The notes under the pieces are model-generated. The model was given only the letters and a program-made list of their open reading frames with translations. It was not told where the DNA came from and ran no database searches. A stretch of DNA of 46,493 bases from Microbacterium azadirachtae (GTDB lineage Bacteria; Actinomycetota; Actinomycetes; Actinomycetales; Microbacteriaceae). The first letter of the stretch is position 1. Every line of letters starts with the position of its first letter. The stretch spans positions 1 to 46,493 of the forward strand of contig NZ_JYIT01000055.1 of the NCBI RefSeq assembly GCF_000956545.1, given 5' to 3'. Below are positions 37,617 to 46,235 of the stretch, piece after piece. Both the position numbers and the translations under genes were made by a program.

Positions 37617-39368
37617 ATGCCCACCTTCGCCATCGGCGAGACCGACTTCCTGCTCGACGGAGCGCCGTTCCAGGTGATCTCGGGCGCGATGCACTACTTC
37701 CGCATCCACCCCGGCCTCTGGGAGGACCGTCTGCGGACGGCCCGTCAGATGGGCCTCAACACGATCGAGACCTACGTGCCGTGGAACGCGCACGAGCCGG
37801 TGCGCGGCGAGTTCTCCGCGGAGGGCGACCTCGACCTCGGCCGCTTCCTCGACCTCGTGCAGGCGCAGGGGATGCACGCGATCGTGCGCCCCGGCCCCTA
37901 CATCTGCGCCGAGTGGCACAACGGCGGACTGCCGGAGTGGCTCATCGCGGATCCCGGGATCCGCGTCCGCTCGCAGGATCCGCGCTATCTCGCCGAGGTG
38001 GAGCGCTATCTCACGCGCGTGTACGACATCGTCCGGCCGAGGCAGATCCACCGCGGCGGGGGAGTCATCCTCGTGCAGATCGAGAACGAGTACGGGGCGT
38101 ACGGCTCCGACAAGGCGTACCTGCGCGCCCTCACCGACCTCACCCGTGACGCCGGCATCGAGGTGCCGCTCACGACGGTCGACCAGCCCGCCGGCTCCAT
38201 GCTCGACGACGGGACGCTGCCCGATCTGCACAGCACCGCGTCGTTCGGATCGCGCGCGGCGGAGCGCCTGGCGGCGCTGCGCCGGCACCAGCAGACGGGG
38301 CCGCTCATGTGCTCCGAGTTCTGGTGCGGCTGGTTCGACAGCTGGGGCGAGCCGCACCACACCACCTCCGCGGCCGACAGTGCGGCGGAGCTGGAGACCC
38401 TCCTCGCCGCGGGCGCCAGCGTCAACATCTACATGGTGCACGGCGGCACGAACTTCGGCTACACGGCGGGCGCCAACGACAAGGGCGTCTACCGGCCGAT
38501 CGCGACGTCGTACGACTACGACGCGCCGATCGCCGAGGACGGCACGCCCACCGAGAAGTACTGGCGGTTCCGCGACGTGATCGCCGCGTATGCGCCGGTG
38601 CCGGAGGACCTCCCTGCGCCCCGGACGCCCGCGCGCGTCCTGGAGGCGCCGCTGGTGCGCGCCGTCGCGCTCGCCGACGCGGGGTTGGAGAGCTGGACCC
38701 GGCACGAGACCGCGCCCGCCGCGACGTCCTTCGGTTCCCCGCGCGGCTACTCCCGGTATGCGGTCGCGGTCCCGCACGGCGGCGCGCTCACCGTGGGCGA
38801 GGCGCGCGACCGCGCACATGTGTTCCTGGACGGACGCCCCGTCGGGATCCTGGATCGCGAAGCGCACGACCGCGTGCTCACGGTGCCGGCGGCGGGCGAG
38901 CTCTCGATCCTCGTCGAGCATCTCGGCGGCGTGAACTACGGTCCGCGGATCGGCGAGGCCAAGGGCCTGATCGGCCCCGTGCGTCTGGACGGCGAGGAGC
39001 TGCACGACTGGGCCGTCTCCCCCCTCGAGCTGACCGCCGACGCCGTGCGCGCGGCACTCGCCGCGCACGGGACGGCGGTGCGCCCCGGCGTTCCCGTCGC
39101 CGGTCCGGTGCTGCTCGGGGGCGTCTTCGACGCCGACCCCTCGGGCGACCTGCATCTCGACGTGAGCGGCTGGGGATCCGGCGCGGTGTGGATCAACGGC
39201 TTCGCACTCGGCCGCCACTCCGCGCGCGGCCCGCAGGAGACGCTGTACGTCCCCGCGCCCGTGCTGCGCGCCGGAGGCAACGAGATCCTCGTGCTGGAGC
39301 TCCGTGGCGCGGAGCGGCCGACGGTGCGCTTCGCGGAGTGGCCGCGGCTCGGCCCGACCGAGTTCTGA
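37617..39368 (+). CDS. GH35 beta-galactosidase
   Basis: 583 aa, no signal peptide, so it works on imported oligosaccharides. Marks: SGAMHYFRIHP, VPWNAHEP, RPGPYICAEWHNGGLPEWL, acid/base Glu158 in QIENEYG, nucleophile Glu234 in CSEFWCGWFD, and MVHGGTNFGYTAGAN. Beta-sandwich domains follow (SAVWINGF-type GAVWINGFALGRHSARGPQETLYVP). GGAG lies eight bases before the ATG. It removes terminal beta-linked galactose. Ends six bases before the stop of the convergent LacI gene. Confidence 0.95.
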   Translation: MPTFAIGETDFLLDGAPFQVISGAMHYFRIHPGLWEDRLRTARQMGLNTIETYVPWNAHEPVRGEFSAEGDLDLGRFLDLVQAQGMHAIVRPGPYICAEWHNGGLPEWLIADPGIRVRSQDPRYLAEVERYLTRVYDIVRPRQIHRGGGVILVQIENEYGAYGSDKAYLRALTDLTRDAGIEVPLTTVDQPAGSMLDDGTLPDLHSTASFGSRAAERLAALRRHQQTGPLMCSEFWCGWFDSWGEPHHTTSAADSAAELETLLAAGASVNIYMVHGGTNFGYTAGANDKGVYRPIATSYDYDAPIAEDGTPTEKYWRFRDVIAAYAPVPEDLPAPRTPARVLEAPLVRAVALADAGLESWTRHETAPAATSFGSPRGYSRYAVAVPHGGALTVGEARDRAHVFLDGRPVGILDREAHDRVLTVPAAGELSILVEHLGGVNYGPRIGEAKGLIGPVRLDGEELHDWAVSPLELTADAVRAALAAHGTAVRPGVPVAGPVLLGGVFDADPSGDLHLDVSGWGSGAVWINGFALGRHSARGPQETLYVPAPVLRAGGNEILVLELRGAERPTVRFAEWPRLGPTEF

Positions 39369-39374
39369 ATGCGG

Positions 39375-40418
39375 TCAGGTCAGAGCCGGTGCGGGACCGG
39401 TGCTGTCCCGCACCACGAGCCGGGTCGGGATGAGCGGGTTGTCGGGCAGGGGATCGCCGTCGATCATCGCGATGAGCAGCTCGGTCGCGCGCTGGCCGAC
39501 CACGTCGAAGTTCTGGTGGACGGTGGTCAGGGCGGGCCAGTAGCTGTCGCTGTCCTCGCTGTCGTCGAAGCCGATCACGCTGAGATCCTCGGGGATCCGC
39601 AGTCCCGCCTCGTGGGCCGCGTGCATCACGCCGAGCGCCATCTGGTCGTTCGCCGCGAACACCGCCGTCGGGCGCGGGCTCTCGGCGAGGATCTCCCGGC
39701 CGGCGGCGCGGCCCGAGGCGGCGGTCCAGTCGCCGCGGTGCAGCGTCGGCGCGTGGAGCCCGTGCTCCTGCAGCACATGTGCGTAGGCGTCCTCACGGCG
39801 GCGTGCGGAGAACGACTTGAGCGGGCCCGCCACGTGCGCGATGCGGGTGTGGCCGAGGTCGAGCAGGTGCTGCATGGCGATCCGGGCGCCCTGCTCCTGG
39901 TCGGTGTCGACCAGGGTGTGCTCCGCGGTCGCCGTGGAGTCGACGATCACGAGCGGCAGGCCCGCGGTCAGGGCGTAGTCGTCGGGCGAGCCGAACTCGG
40001 CGGACATGATCAGGATGATGCCGTCGACGGCCTGCTCCTCGAGGCGCCCGAACGCGCCCGTCACCGAGACGCGCGTGGGGTCGGCCACAGGGATCAGGGT
40101 GGTCGTGTAGCCGGCCGCGGCGCCGGCCTCGGCGACCGCTTCGAGGGTGCGCTCGTTGCCCAGCGTCGTGATGTTGAAGGTGACGACGCCGAGGCTGCGG
40201 AAGCGGCCGGACTTCAGATTGCGCGCGGCGCTGTTCGGCCGGTACCCGAGCTCCTTCATCGCGGCGAGCACCTTCTCGCGCTTCTCCGGGCGCACGTGGA
40301 CATAGCCGTTGGCCACGCGCGACACGGTCTGCGGAGAGACGCCCGCGCGCTGGGCAACGTCCTTGATCGAGGCGCGCGGAGCGCCGTCCTTGGTCCGTTG
40401 CACATTGGTCCCTTGCAT
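39375..40418 (-). CDS. LacI-family repressor of the glycan locus
   Basis: 347 aa from the ATG at 40418. Headpiece ASIKDVAQRAGVSPQTVSRVANGYVHVRPEKREKVLAAMKELGYRPNSAARNLKSG, then a sugar-binding domain (LGVVTFNITTLGNERTLEAV, VDTDQEQGARIAMQHLLDLGHTRIAHVAGP, SVIGFDDSEDSDSYWPALTTVHQNF). A GTG at 40403 has AAGGGA about six bases upstream and may be the true start; the ATG lies inside the operator 40417-40432. That site and three in the GH5/ABC region share one motif, so this protein very likely controls GH5, the importer, itself and the alpha-galactosidase. Confidence 0.93.
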   Translation of the reverse strand: MQGTNVQRTKDGAPRASIKDVAQRAGVSPQTVSRVANGYVHVRPEKREKVLAAMKELGYRPNSAARNLKSGRFRSLGVVTFNITTLGNERTLEAVAEAGAAAGYTTTLIPVADPTRVSVTGAFGRLEEQAVDGIILIMSAEFGSPDDYALTAGLPLVIVDSTATAEHTLVDTDQEQGARIAMQHLLDLGHTRIAHVAGPLKSFSARRREDAYAHVLQEHGLHAPTLHRGDWTAASGRAAGREILAESPRPTAVFAANDQMALGVMHAAHEAGLRIPEDLSVIGFDDSEDSDSYWPALTTVHQNFDVVGQRATELLIAMIDGDPLPDNPLIPTRLVVRDSTGPAPALT

Positions 40419-40432
40419 GGCAACGTAAACAA
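40417..40432. promoter_or_regulatory. LacI-type operator 4
   Basis: ATGGCAACGTAAACAA, in the 41-base gap between divergent lacI and the alpha-galactosidase gene; TATTGT (40434 to 40429, minus strand) overlaps it and may be the lacI -10. Confidence 0.8.
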
Positions 40433-40459
40433 TACTCGAACCGCTGAGGAAGAGGAATC

Positions 40460-42670
40460 ATGTCGTCATCGACCGTCGACCACGCCGTCGTGGATCTCGG
40501 CATCGTGCTGCAGACCGAGGACGTCGCTCTCGTCCTGGACATCCGCGGCGGCGGGCTGCCGGAGGTGGTGCACTGGGGCGCGGCCTGCGGACCCCTCGAC
40601 GCCGCGTCCTTCGACGCGCTGACGCGCACCGGCGTCTTCCCCGACGCCGGCAGCGAGGTCGACGCGGTCGTGCCCGTATCGCTGCTCCCCGAGCTCTCGC
40701 GCGGATGGAGCGGGACGCCGGGGATCAGCGGCTCCCGGGACGGCGCGCACTGGTCGCCGCGCTTCGAGGTGACCGGGGTCCGGGTGGACGGCGCCCCGCT
40801 CGAGGACGGATCCGGCCCGGTGCCGACCGGACGCCGCCTCGTCTCCCTCGGCCCTGCTTCGGTGCAGGTGTCCGCCCGCGACGACGAGGCGCAGCTGGAG
40901 CTCGAGCTCGACGTCGAGCTCATCGCCTCCGGCGCGATCCGCACCCGCGCGGCCCTCCGCAACGCCGGCGACGACGGGTACGCGCTCGATGCGCTCCTGC
41001 CGACGTTGCCCGTGCCGCTGGAGGCGGACGAGGCGCTGGACTTCGCGGGACGCTGGGCGGTCGAGCGCGTTCCGCAGCGGCGCCGCCTCGGCGTCGGCGC
41101 GCACCGCAGGGAGAACCGGCGCGGGCGCACCGGCCTCGGGAGCGCGCTGGTGCTCGCCGTCGGCCGGCACGGCTTCGACGAGGCCTCGGGCGAGGTGTGG
41201 GGGATCCACGTCGGCTGGTCCGGCGACCACGTGCATCAGGTCGAGCGGGTCGCCGAGGGCCGCCAGGTGCTCGCCGGGGGCGAGCTGCTGCGGCCCGGCG
41301 AGATCCGGCTGGGTGCCGGCGAGGAGTATCGGAGCCCGTGGCTGTACGGCTTCCACGGGCAGGGTCTCGACGCGCTCGCGGCGCAGTCGCACCGGATGCT
41401 GCGCGCGCGGCCCCAGCACCCGCTGTCGCCCCGCCCGGTCACCCTCAACGTGTGGGAGGCCGTGTACTTCGACCAGAACGAGCGGGATCTCGTGGAGCTG
41501 GCCGATGCCGCCGCGTCCGTCGGGGTGGAGCGCTTCGTGCTCGACGACGGCTGGTTCGGTGCGCGCCGCAACGACCGCGCCGGGCTCGGCGACTGGACCG
41601 TGTCGCCCGAGGTGTGGCCGCAGGGGCTGCATCCGCTCATCGACCATGTGCGCGGCCTGGGCATGCAGTTCGGGCTCTGGGTGGAGCCGGAGATGGTGAA
41701 TCCCGACTCCGACCTGGCCCGCGCGCATCCGGACTGGATCATGTCGGCGCGCTCGGAATGGCCGCTCACGGGGCGCCATCAGCAGGTGCTCGATCTGGCG
41801 AACCCGGCCTGCTACGCGCACGTGCGCGACGCGCTCATCGCGCTGCTCGACGAGTACGACATCGCGTACCTGAAATGGGATCACAACCGCGACCTCGTCG
41901 AGGCGGGCACCGGATCCCGGCGCGCACCGGGCGTGCACGGGCAGACCCTCGCGTTCTACGCGCTCGTGGACGAGCTCAAGCGCCACCAGCCGGGGCTCGA
42001 GATCGAGTCGTGCTCCTCGGGCGGCGGACGCGTCGACCTGGGCGTGCTCGAGCGCACGGACCGGGTGTGGGGATCGGACGACAACGACCCCCTGGAGCGC
42101 CGGCGGATCAACGCATGGACGGCCCAGCTGGTGCCGCCGGAGCTCATCGGCGCGCACATCGCGTCCGCCCCCTCGCACGTCACCGGCCGCACCCACACCC
42201 TCGCGTTCCGCGCCTCCGTCGCGCTCTTCGGGCACCTGGGCGTCGAAGCGGACATCCGCCGTTGGAGCGACGAGGAACGCGCCCAGCTGGCGGAGTGGAT
42301 CGCCCTGCACAAGCGCGAGCGCGCCCTGCTGCACGGCGGCCGGATGGTGCGTGCGCAGACACCGGACCCGGCCTTCGCGCTGCAGGGCGTGATCGCCGAG
42401 CACGGCGGACGCGGGCTCTACCTGTTCACCGCACTCGCCGTCGGTGCGACCGCGACGGCGGGGCGCTTCCGTCTGCCCGGGCTCGACGACGGCCGGCGCT
42501 ACCGGGTCGAGATCGAGCCGCTCAGCCTGCGGGGACTCGCGGGCAACGCCGCGGCGTGGCAGCGGGACGGCGTCGAGCTGACCGGGAGGATCCTCGGCCG
42601 CATCGGCATCGTGATGCCGTCGGTGCATCCCGAGACCGCCGTCATCCTGAGAGCGACAGCGGTCGACTGA
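40460..42670 (+). CDS. GH36 alpha-galactosidase
   Basis: 736 aa, cytoplasmic. Marks: a large N-terminal beta domain, NVWEAVYFDQNE, FVLDDGWFGARRND, GLWVEPEMVNPDSDL, nucleophile Asp474 in YLKWDHNRD, ESCSSGGGRVD, and GSDDNDPLERRRI (539-550), which holds the likely acid/base Asp. It removes alpha-1,6-galactose from raffinose-type sugars or galactomannan fragments. GAGGAAGAGG precedes the ATG. Divergent from the LacI gene over operator 4. Confidence 0.96.
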   Translation: MSSSTVDHAVVDLGIVLQTEDVALVLDIRGGGLPEVVHWGAACGPLDAASFDALTRTGVFPDAGSEVDAVVPVSLLPELSRGWSGTPGISGSRDGAHWSPRFEVTGVRVDGAPLEDGSGPVPTGRRLVSLGPASVQVSARDDEAQLELELDVELIASGAIRTRAALRNAGDDGYALDALLPTLPVPLEADEALDFAGRWAVERVPQRRRLGVGAHRRENRRGRTGLGSALVLAVGRHGFDEASGEVWGIHVGWSGDHVHQVERVAEGRQVLAGGELLRPGEIRLGAGEEYRSPWLYGFHGQGLDALAAQSHRMLRARPQHPLSPRPVTLNVWEAVYFDQNERDLVELADAAASVGVERFVLDDGWFGARRNDRAGLGDWTVSPEVWPQGLHPLIDHVRGLGMQFGLWVEPEMVNPDSDLARAHPDWIMSARSEWPLTGRHQQVLDLANPACYAHVRDALIALLDEYDIAYLKWDHNRDLVEAGTGSRRAPGVHGQTLAFYALVDELKRHQPGLEIESCSSGGGRVDLGVLERTDRVWGSDDNDPLERRRINAWTAQLVPPELIGAHIASAPSHVTGRTHTLAFRASVALFGHLGVEADIRRWSDEERAQLAEWIALHKRERALLHGGRMVRAQTPDPAFALQGVIAEHGGRGLYLFTALAVGATATAGRFRLPGLDDGRRYRVEIEPLSLRGLAGNAAAWQRDGVELTGRILGRIGIVMPSVHPETAVILRATAVD

Positions 42671-42687
42671 GCGTCGGCGTCGCGCCC

Positions 42688-43512
42688 TCAGTCCACGAGC
42701 ACCTCGTCGCCGACGCGGATCGTGCCGCCGACGCCTGCGGGGTCGCCGACCGCGCCGCTGATCCCCGGCAGCACGAGCAGGCGGCCGAGCGTCGGCTCGT
42801 CCTGGCCGAGGGATCCGGTGAGCGTCTTCAGCACGCTCGCGTCGCGCTCGCCGGTGTCGGGGTTCGCGTGCGTCGCCAGGCAGCGCACGATCGGGCCGGC
42901 GGTGCGCAGCCGCACGTCGCCGATGCGCACCTCGCCGTGCCAGTTCAGCTCGTCCCACGCGTCGACGCCCCCGATCACGACGTTCGAGCGGAACCGGCGA
43001 TCGTCCACCTCCTGTTCGAGCGCGGCGCCCAGCGCGGCGACGCTCGCCTCGCTGTGCAGCGACACGTAGCCGCGTCCCCGGTCCTGGAACCGCGAGCGGG
43101 TGCCGTCGCCGACCAGCGCCAGCGGGAGGCGTCCCGGCCGCTGCAGGCGCTTGGCGTCGGGGGAGTCGAGCACGAAGGCGGTGACGGCCTCGGAGAGCGC
43201 GTGGCGTCCGTCGTTGTCCAGATCCGCGTCGGCCAGCGTCTCGCCCGCGTGCTCGATGCGCACCCGCCGCGCGTCGTGGTCGTAGGTCAGCCGCAGCTGC
43301 GCGAGCGCGGGGAAGGACTCGAGCGCGAGCCCCTTCGACTTCGGCCAGTGATCGAGGCCGTCGCGCTCCTCGGGTGTCGCCGCATCCGCGAAGCGGAACG
43401 CGAGCACCCGGTCGCCGGCGATCCGGCCGTCCGCCTGCACGGTGAGCGAGGAAAGGCTCTCGGGCGTGAATCCCTTGACGGGGTGGCGATAGAGCGCGAC
43501 GACGTGAGGCAT
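42688..43512 (-). CDS. MOSC-domain protein (YcbX/mARC type)
   Basis: 274 aa. N-terminal beta-barrel domain (VVALYRHPVKGFTPESLSSLTVQADGRIAGDRVLAFRFAD), then the MOSC domain: FRSNVVIGG, WHGEVRIGDVRLRTAGPIVRCLATHANPDTG. Cys in VRCLAT is the expected molybdenum ligand. Relatives reduce N-hydroxylated compounds using molybdenum cofactor and an electron donor. The ATG at 43512 has GAGGAT six bases upstream. Convergent with the alpha-galactosidase gene. Confidence 0.9.
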   Translation of the reverse strand: MPHVVALYRHPVKGFTPESLSSLTVQADGRIAGDRVLAFRFADAATPEERDGLDHWPKSKGLALESFPALAQLRLTYDHDARRVRIEHAGETLADADLDNDGRHALSEAVTAFVLDSPDAKRLQRPGRLPLALVGDGTRSRFQDRGRGYVSLHSEASVAALGAALEQEVDDRRFRSNVVIGGVDAWDELNWHGEVRIGDVRLRTAGPIVRCLATHANPDTGERDASVLKTLTGSLGQDEPTLGRLLVLPGISGAVGDPAGVGGTIRVGDEVLVD

Positions 43513-43524
43513 GGATCCATCCTC
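43513..43524 (-). promoter_or_regulatory. Leaderless-type -10 of the MOSC gene
   Basis: GAGGAT (43524 to 43519, minus strand), then GGATCC, then ATG. Weak match to TANNNT. Confidence 0.35.
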
Positions 43525-43557
43525 GCAGGGACGCGCGGACGACCGGTGCCAACGACG

Positions 43558-43588
43558 AACCCCGCCGCGAGCATGCTCGGGCGGGGTT
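43558..43588. terminator. Hairpin after the DUF3073 gene
   Basis: AACCCCGCC (43558-43566) pairs with GGCGGGGTT (43580-43588); the loop is itself the palindrome CGAGCATGCTCG. 14 bases past the DUF3073 stop (minus strand). Confidence 0.8.
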
Positions 43589-43602
43589 GCGGATGAGAGA
43601 GC

Positions 43603-43788
43603 TCAGGCCCTTTCGAGCTCGTCCTCGTCTTCGTCGGCGTACTGATCCGCCCACTTGTCGACGTACTGGTCTTCGGTCTCCGGATGACCCAGCTCGCGCT
43701 CCAGCGCGGAGTAGTTCACCGACGGACTGTAGGACTTCAGTTCGCGGGCAATCTTGGTGTGCTTTGCCTTCTGACGGCCACGGCCCAT
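43603..43788 (-). CDS. DUF3073 small protein
   Basis: 61 aa, basic head (GRGRQKAKHTKIARELKSYSP) and acidic tail (YADEDEDELERA). It matches the actinobacterial DUF3073 family in length and pattern; function unknown. AAGGGGG lies about eight bases before the ATG. Divergent from the stress-protein gene, with its own hairpin terminator downstream. Confidence 0.92.
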   Translation of the reverse strand: MGRGRQKAKHTKIARELKSYSPSVNYSALERELGHPETEDQYVDKWADQYADEDEDELERA

Positions 43789-43949
43789 GCGCGAGACCCC
43801 CTTACTGTAAGCAGCGGACGAAACGGGGCCCGCTGTCTATTTCCGGCACCGGCTCGCGGCCGGTAAGAGTAGCATCCAGGATAGCACGAGGGCCACCTCA
43901 CCTCGCCGTGACGGGGGTCGCAGCAACCCGGCCGGAAGGGAACGATGAG

Positions 43950-44492
43950 ATGAGCGACACCGCCCCCACCCCTGAGGAACGAGAACTGCAGAACACGCAG
44001 CTGCAGAAGGCCGTGATCGTCGCCCTGCGACCCGGTCAGCCGCCGCGCGTGCTCGCCGAGGCGATGCGCTACGCGACCCTGCTCTCCGCGCCCCTCCTGA
44101 TCGTGCACGTCGACGTCACGCGCTTCGTCACGTTCGAGGATCCGGACGGCATGGTGCACTCCGCGCCGATCGACCTCAACATCGACACGGGCGCCGAGGA
44201 GTTCGCCGAGCTGCGCGCCGAGGTCGAGAAGGTGCTCGCCGGATCCGGCCTCACCTGGACCGCGCGTCAGCTGGTGGGTGACCCCGCGCTCGCGATCAAG
44301 CATCTCGCGGGCGAGGTGGATGCGCAGCTGATCGTGGTCGGCACGCGCAGCCGCGGGATCGGGGAGTCGATCCGCGAGTTCTTCACCGGATCCGTCGCGG
44401 CACGGCTGTCGCACCGGCAGTCGCGGCCGATCCTCGTCGTGCCGCTCGAGGAGCCCGTACCCGACACGCAGAAGGAGATCTGGCCGGAGTAG
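43950..44492 (+). CDS. Universal stress protein (UspA family)
   Basis: 180 aa, one Usp domain. AVIVALRPGQPPRVLAEAMRYATLLSAPLLIVHVDV gives the first strand and helix; the end VVGTRSRGIGESIREFFTGSVAARLSHRQSRPILVVP carries the G-x2-G-x9-G-S ATP-binding pattern, so it probably binds ATP. ATG at 43950 is preferred; GGAAGGG stands about ten bases before. The frame is open far upstream but with unrelated residues. Role: survival under stress, in general terms only. Confidence 0.9.
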   Translation: MSDTAPTPEERELQNTQLQKAVIVALRPGQPPRVLAEAMRYATLLSAPLLIVHVDVTRFVTFEDPDGMVHSAPIDLNIDTGAEEFAELRAEVEKVLAGSGLTWTARQLVGDPALAIKHLAGEVDAQLIVVGTRSRGIGESIREFFTGSVAARLSHRQSRPILVVPLEEPVPDTQKEIWPE

Positions 44493-44515
44493 CCGGATCC
44501 GGGTCGGCGCCTTCC

Positions 44516-44593
44516 CTTCCCGGTCGTTGAGCCGAGGACGCGCAGTGCCCGACCCTTCCGGCCGTTGAGCGAGGACGCGCAGCGCCCGAGACG
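44516..44593. repeat. Two-copy 38-bp direct repeat
   Basis: Units at about 44516-44552 and 44554-44593 share GTTGAG..CGAGGACGCGCAG..GCCCGA. The CGTTGAGCGAG...GAGACGAAACG pattern is a dispersed intergenic element I recall from Microbacteriaceae. It fills the gap between two convergent genes. Confidence 0.75.
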
Positions 44594-44673
44594 AAACGCG
44601 GTCACCCACCAGGGCGCCGCGTTCCGTCCCGTCGGCCGTCGGCCGTGCTCGCTCGCCGACCCGGTGAAGGGCC

Positions 44674-45309
44674 TCAGCTGCGCAGCCCGGCCAAGGCCGA
44701 CGTCACCGCGTGGGCGGCGGCGTCGAGCGCCGCGTCGAGGTCGCTCACCACCGGGGCGGGCAGCAGGCCGCCTTTGGCGACGTGCGTGCGCAGATCGGCG
44801 CGCACGCGGGCGCGGAACTCGTTGATCGACGCATCGGCGCGACGCAGCTCCTCCCGGCTGGCGATCCGCTCGTCGGCGCGCGCGGTCGCCTCCCGGTAGG
44901 AGGAGGCCGTCGCTCCGGAGCGCTCTTCGCGGGCGGCGGCGGCGAGGTCGGCGCGCAGGCTCCGCATGGCCTCCTGCACGCTCTGGCGCACCTCGTTCGC
45001 GATCAGGCGCACGGAGTCGTTGAGTCCGGCCTCGATGCCCTGCAGGTCGCCCTCGCGCGCGGCGAGCTCGGCCCGCCCCGCGTCGGTGATGGCGTAGATC
45101 GTGGTCCGGCCGTCGGCCGTCTTCGTGACGAGTCCCTCCTCCTCGAGCTTCGCCAGGCGGGGGTAGATCGTGCCGGCGCTCGGCGTGTAGGTGCCGCCGG
45201 TGCGATCGGTGAGCGCCTGGATGATGCCGTAGCCGTGCTGCGGGGACTCGGCGAGCAGTGCCAGCAGGTACAGGCGCAGGTCGCCGTGGGAGAAGACCGC
45301 GGGGCTCAC
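44674..45309 (-). CDS. PadR-family regulator paired with DUF4097
   Basis: 211 aa. Winged helix at the N-terminus (LRLYLLALLAESPQHGYGIIQALTDRTGGTYTPSAGTIYPRLAKLEEEGLVTKTADGRTTIYAITDAGRAEL), then a long helical region to the end. GTG at 45309 overlaps the DUF4097 stop (GTGA). It probably controls the operon through the AT-rich palindrome at 46195-46235. Confidence 0.92.
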   Translation of the reverse strand: MSPAVFSHGDLRLYLLALLAESPQHGYGIIQALTDRTGGTYTPSAGTIYPRLAKLEEEGLVTKTADGRTTIYAITDAGRAELAAREGDLQGIEAGLNDSVRLIANEVRQSVQEAMRSLRADLAAAAREERSGATASSYREATARADERIASREELRRADASINEFRARVRADLRTHVAKGGLLPAPVVSDLDAALDAAAHAVTSALAGLRS

Positions 45310-46157
45310 AGCAGATCCTCCCCGTCGGAGGTGAACGACACCGGCGCCTCGGCCGCGTCGCGGCGCAGCACGGTGACATCGCCAGAGACGGTGTTCACGC
45401 GCACGTCGGCGAAGGTCCCGGACAGCTCGCCGCGCGAACCGGCGAAGTTCGACGGGCCGGAGGTGCCGCGCGGCACGCCGTCGATCGTGATGCGGCCGCT
45501 CAGCGTCCGGGCCACGTAGTTCGCGGCGAGTTCCTCGTCCAGGCGCACGGTCGCATCGCCTGAGACGCTGTTGAGCGACACCGTGTTGACGGGGCCGGTC
45601 GCGTCGATGAGCATCGCGCCCGAGACGCTGTCGATCGTGGCCTTGCGGATCTCGCCGGTCAGCGCGACGCCGCCCGAGACCGTGTTGGCCATGGCGGTGC
45701 CGGTCAGGCCCCGCACCTGCACGTCGCCCGAGACGGTGTTCACGTTCAGGTCGCCGCGGTGGGTGTCGACGATGAGATCGCCGGAGACGGTGTTGAGGCG
45801 GGCGTCCTCGGTGAGGCCGGAGACGAGAGCGCCGGCGCTCACGACGCCGAGGGTGAGCGCGATGTCCCGCGGGACGGCGACGCTGATCTCGGCCTTGGGG
45901 CCGCCTGCGCCGAAGTTGCGGAACACCTCGAGGAAGTTGTCCCACCCGATCTGCGGGTGGTCGATCTCGATCTGGGTGCCGTCGGACTCGATGCGTAGGT
46001 CCTTGATGGTGACGTTGTGCACCTCGATACGGATGCCGGGCTCGTCGTGGGCGATGACGTCGACCTGCCCGCCGACGAGTCCGATCTTGAGCTTCGACGC
46101 GCGCTCGATGTCGATCACGCGCTCCTGCCCGGGGGCGATGAGCCACTTCTCGGTCAT
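45306..46157 (-). CDS. DUF4097 repeat beta protein
   Basis: 283 aa, no signal peptide. After an N-terminal beta domain, the pattern N-T/S-V-S-G-D/G recurs about every 20 residues (RLNTVSGDLIV, NVNTVSGDVQV, MANTVSGGVAL, TIDSVSGAMLI, SLNSVSGDATV, RTLSGRITI, RVNTVSGDVTV), expected to form a parallel beta-helix or solenoid. DUF4097 has no assigned activity. AGGAG lies about eight bases before the ATG. First gene of the DUF4097-padR operon. Confidence 0.9.
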   Translation of the reverse strand: MTEKWLIAPGQERVIDIERASKLKIGLVGGQVDVIAHDEPGIRIEVHNVTIKDLRIESDGTQIEIDHPQIGWDNFLEVFRNFGAGGPKAEISVAVPRDIALTLGVVSAGALVSGLTEDARLNTVSGDLIVDTHRGDLNVNTVSGDVQVRGLTGTAMANTVSGGVALTGEIRKATIDSVSGAMLIDATGPVNTVSLNSVSGDATVRLDEELAANYVARTLSGRITIDGVPRGTSGPSNFAGSRGELSGTFADVRVNTVSGDVTVLRRDAAEAPVSFTSDGEDLL

Positions 46158-46194
46158 GTCTGTTCTCCTGGTTGGGGATGCATATCCCGAGGAT

Positions 46195-46235
46195 CGAGAT
46201 ATATCGTGTTTCCGAGCATAACACGATATATCTCG
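46195..46235. promoter_or_regulatory. AT-rich 16-bp-arm palindrome, PadR operator candidate
   Basis: CGAGATATATCGTGTT (46195-46210) and its exact reverse complement (46220-46235), nine bases apart. Each arm contains the self-complementary GATATATC. Very AT-rich against the surroundings, 38 bases upstream of the DUF4097 start. Confidence 0.85.

Noticed and set aside
40466..43654. A 1062-codon open frame antisense to the alpha-galactosidase and beyond
   Set aside because: Produced by GC-rich third positions; low-complexity Arg/Ala/Gly residues and no family motif, while the plus strand encodes a clear GH36 enzyme.
44493..44673. A small gene between the stress-protein and padR genes
   Set aside because: No start with ribosome site, and the sequence is explained by direct repeats.
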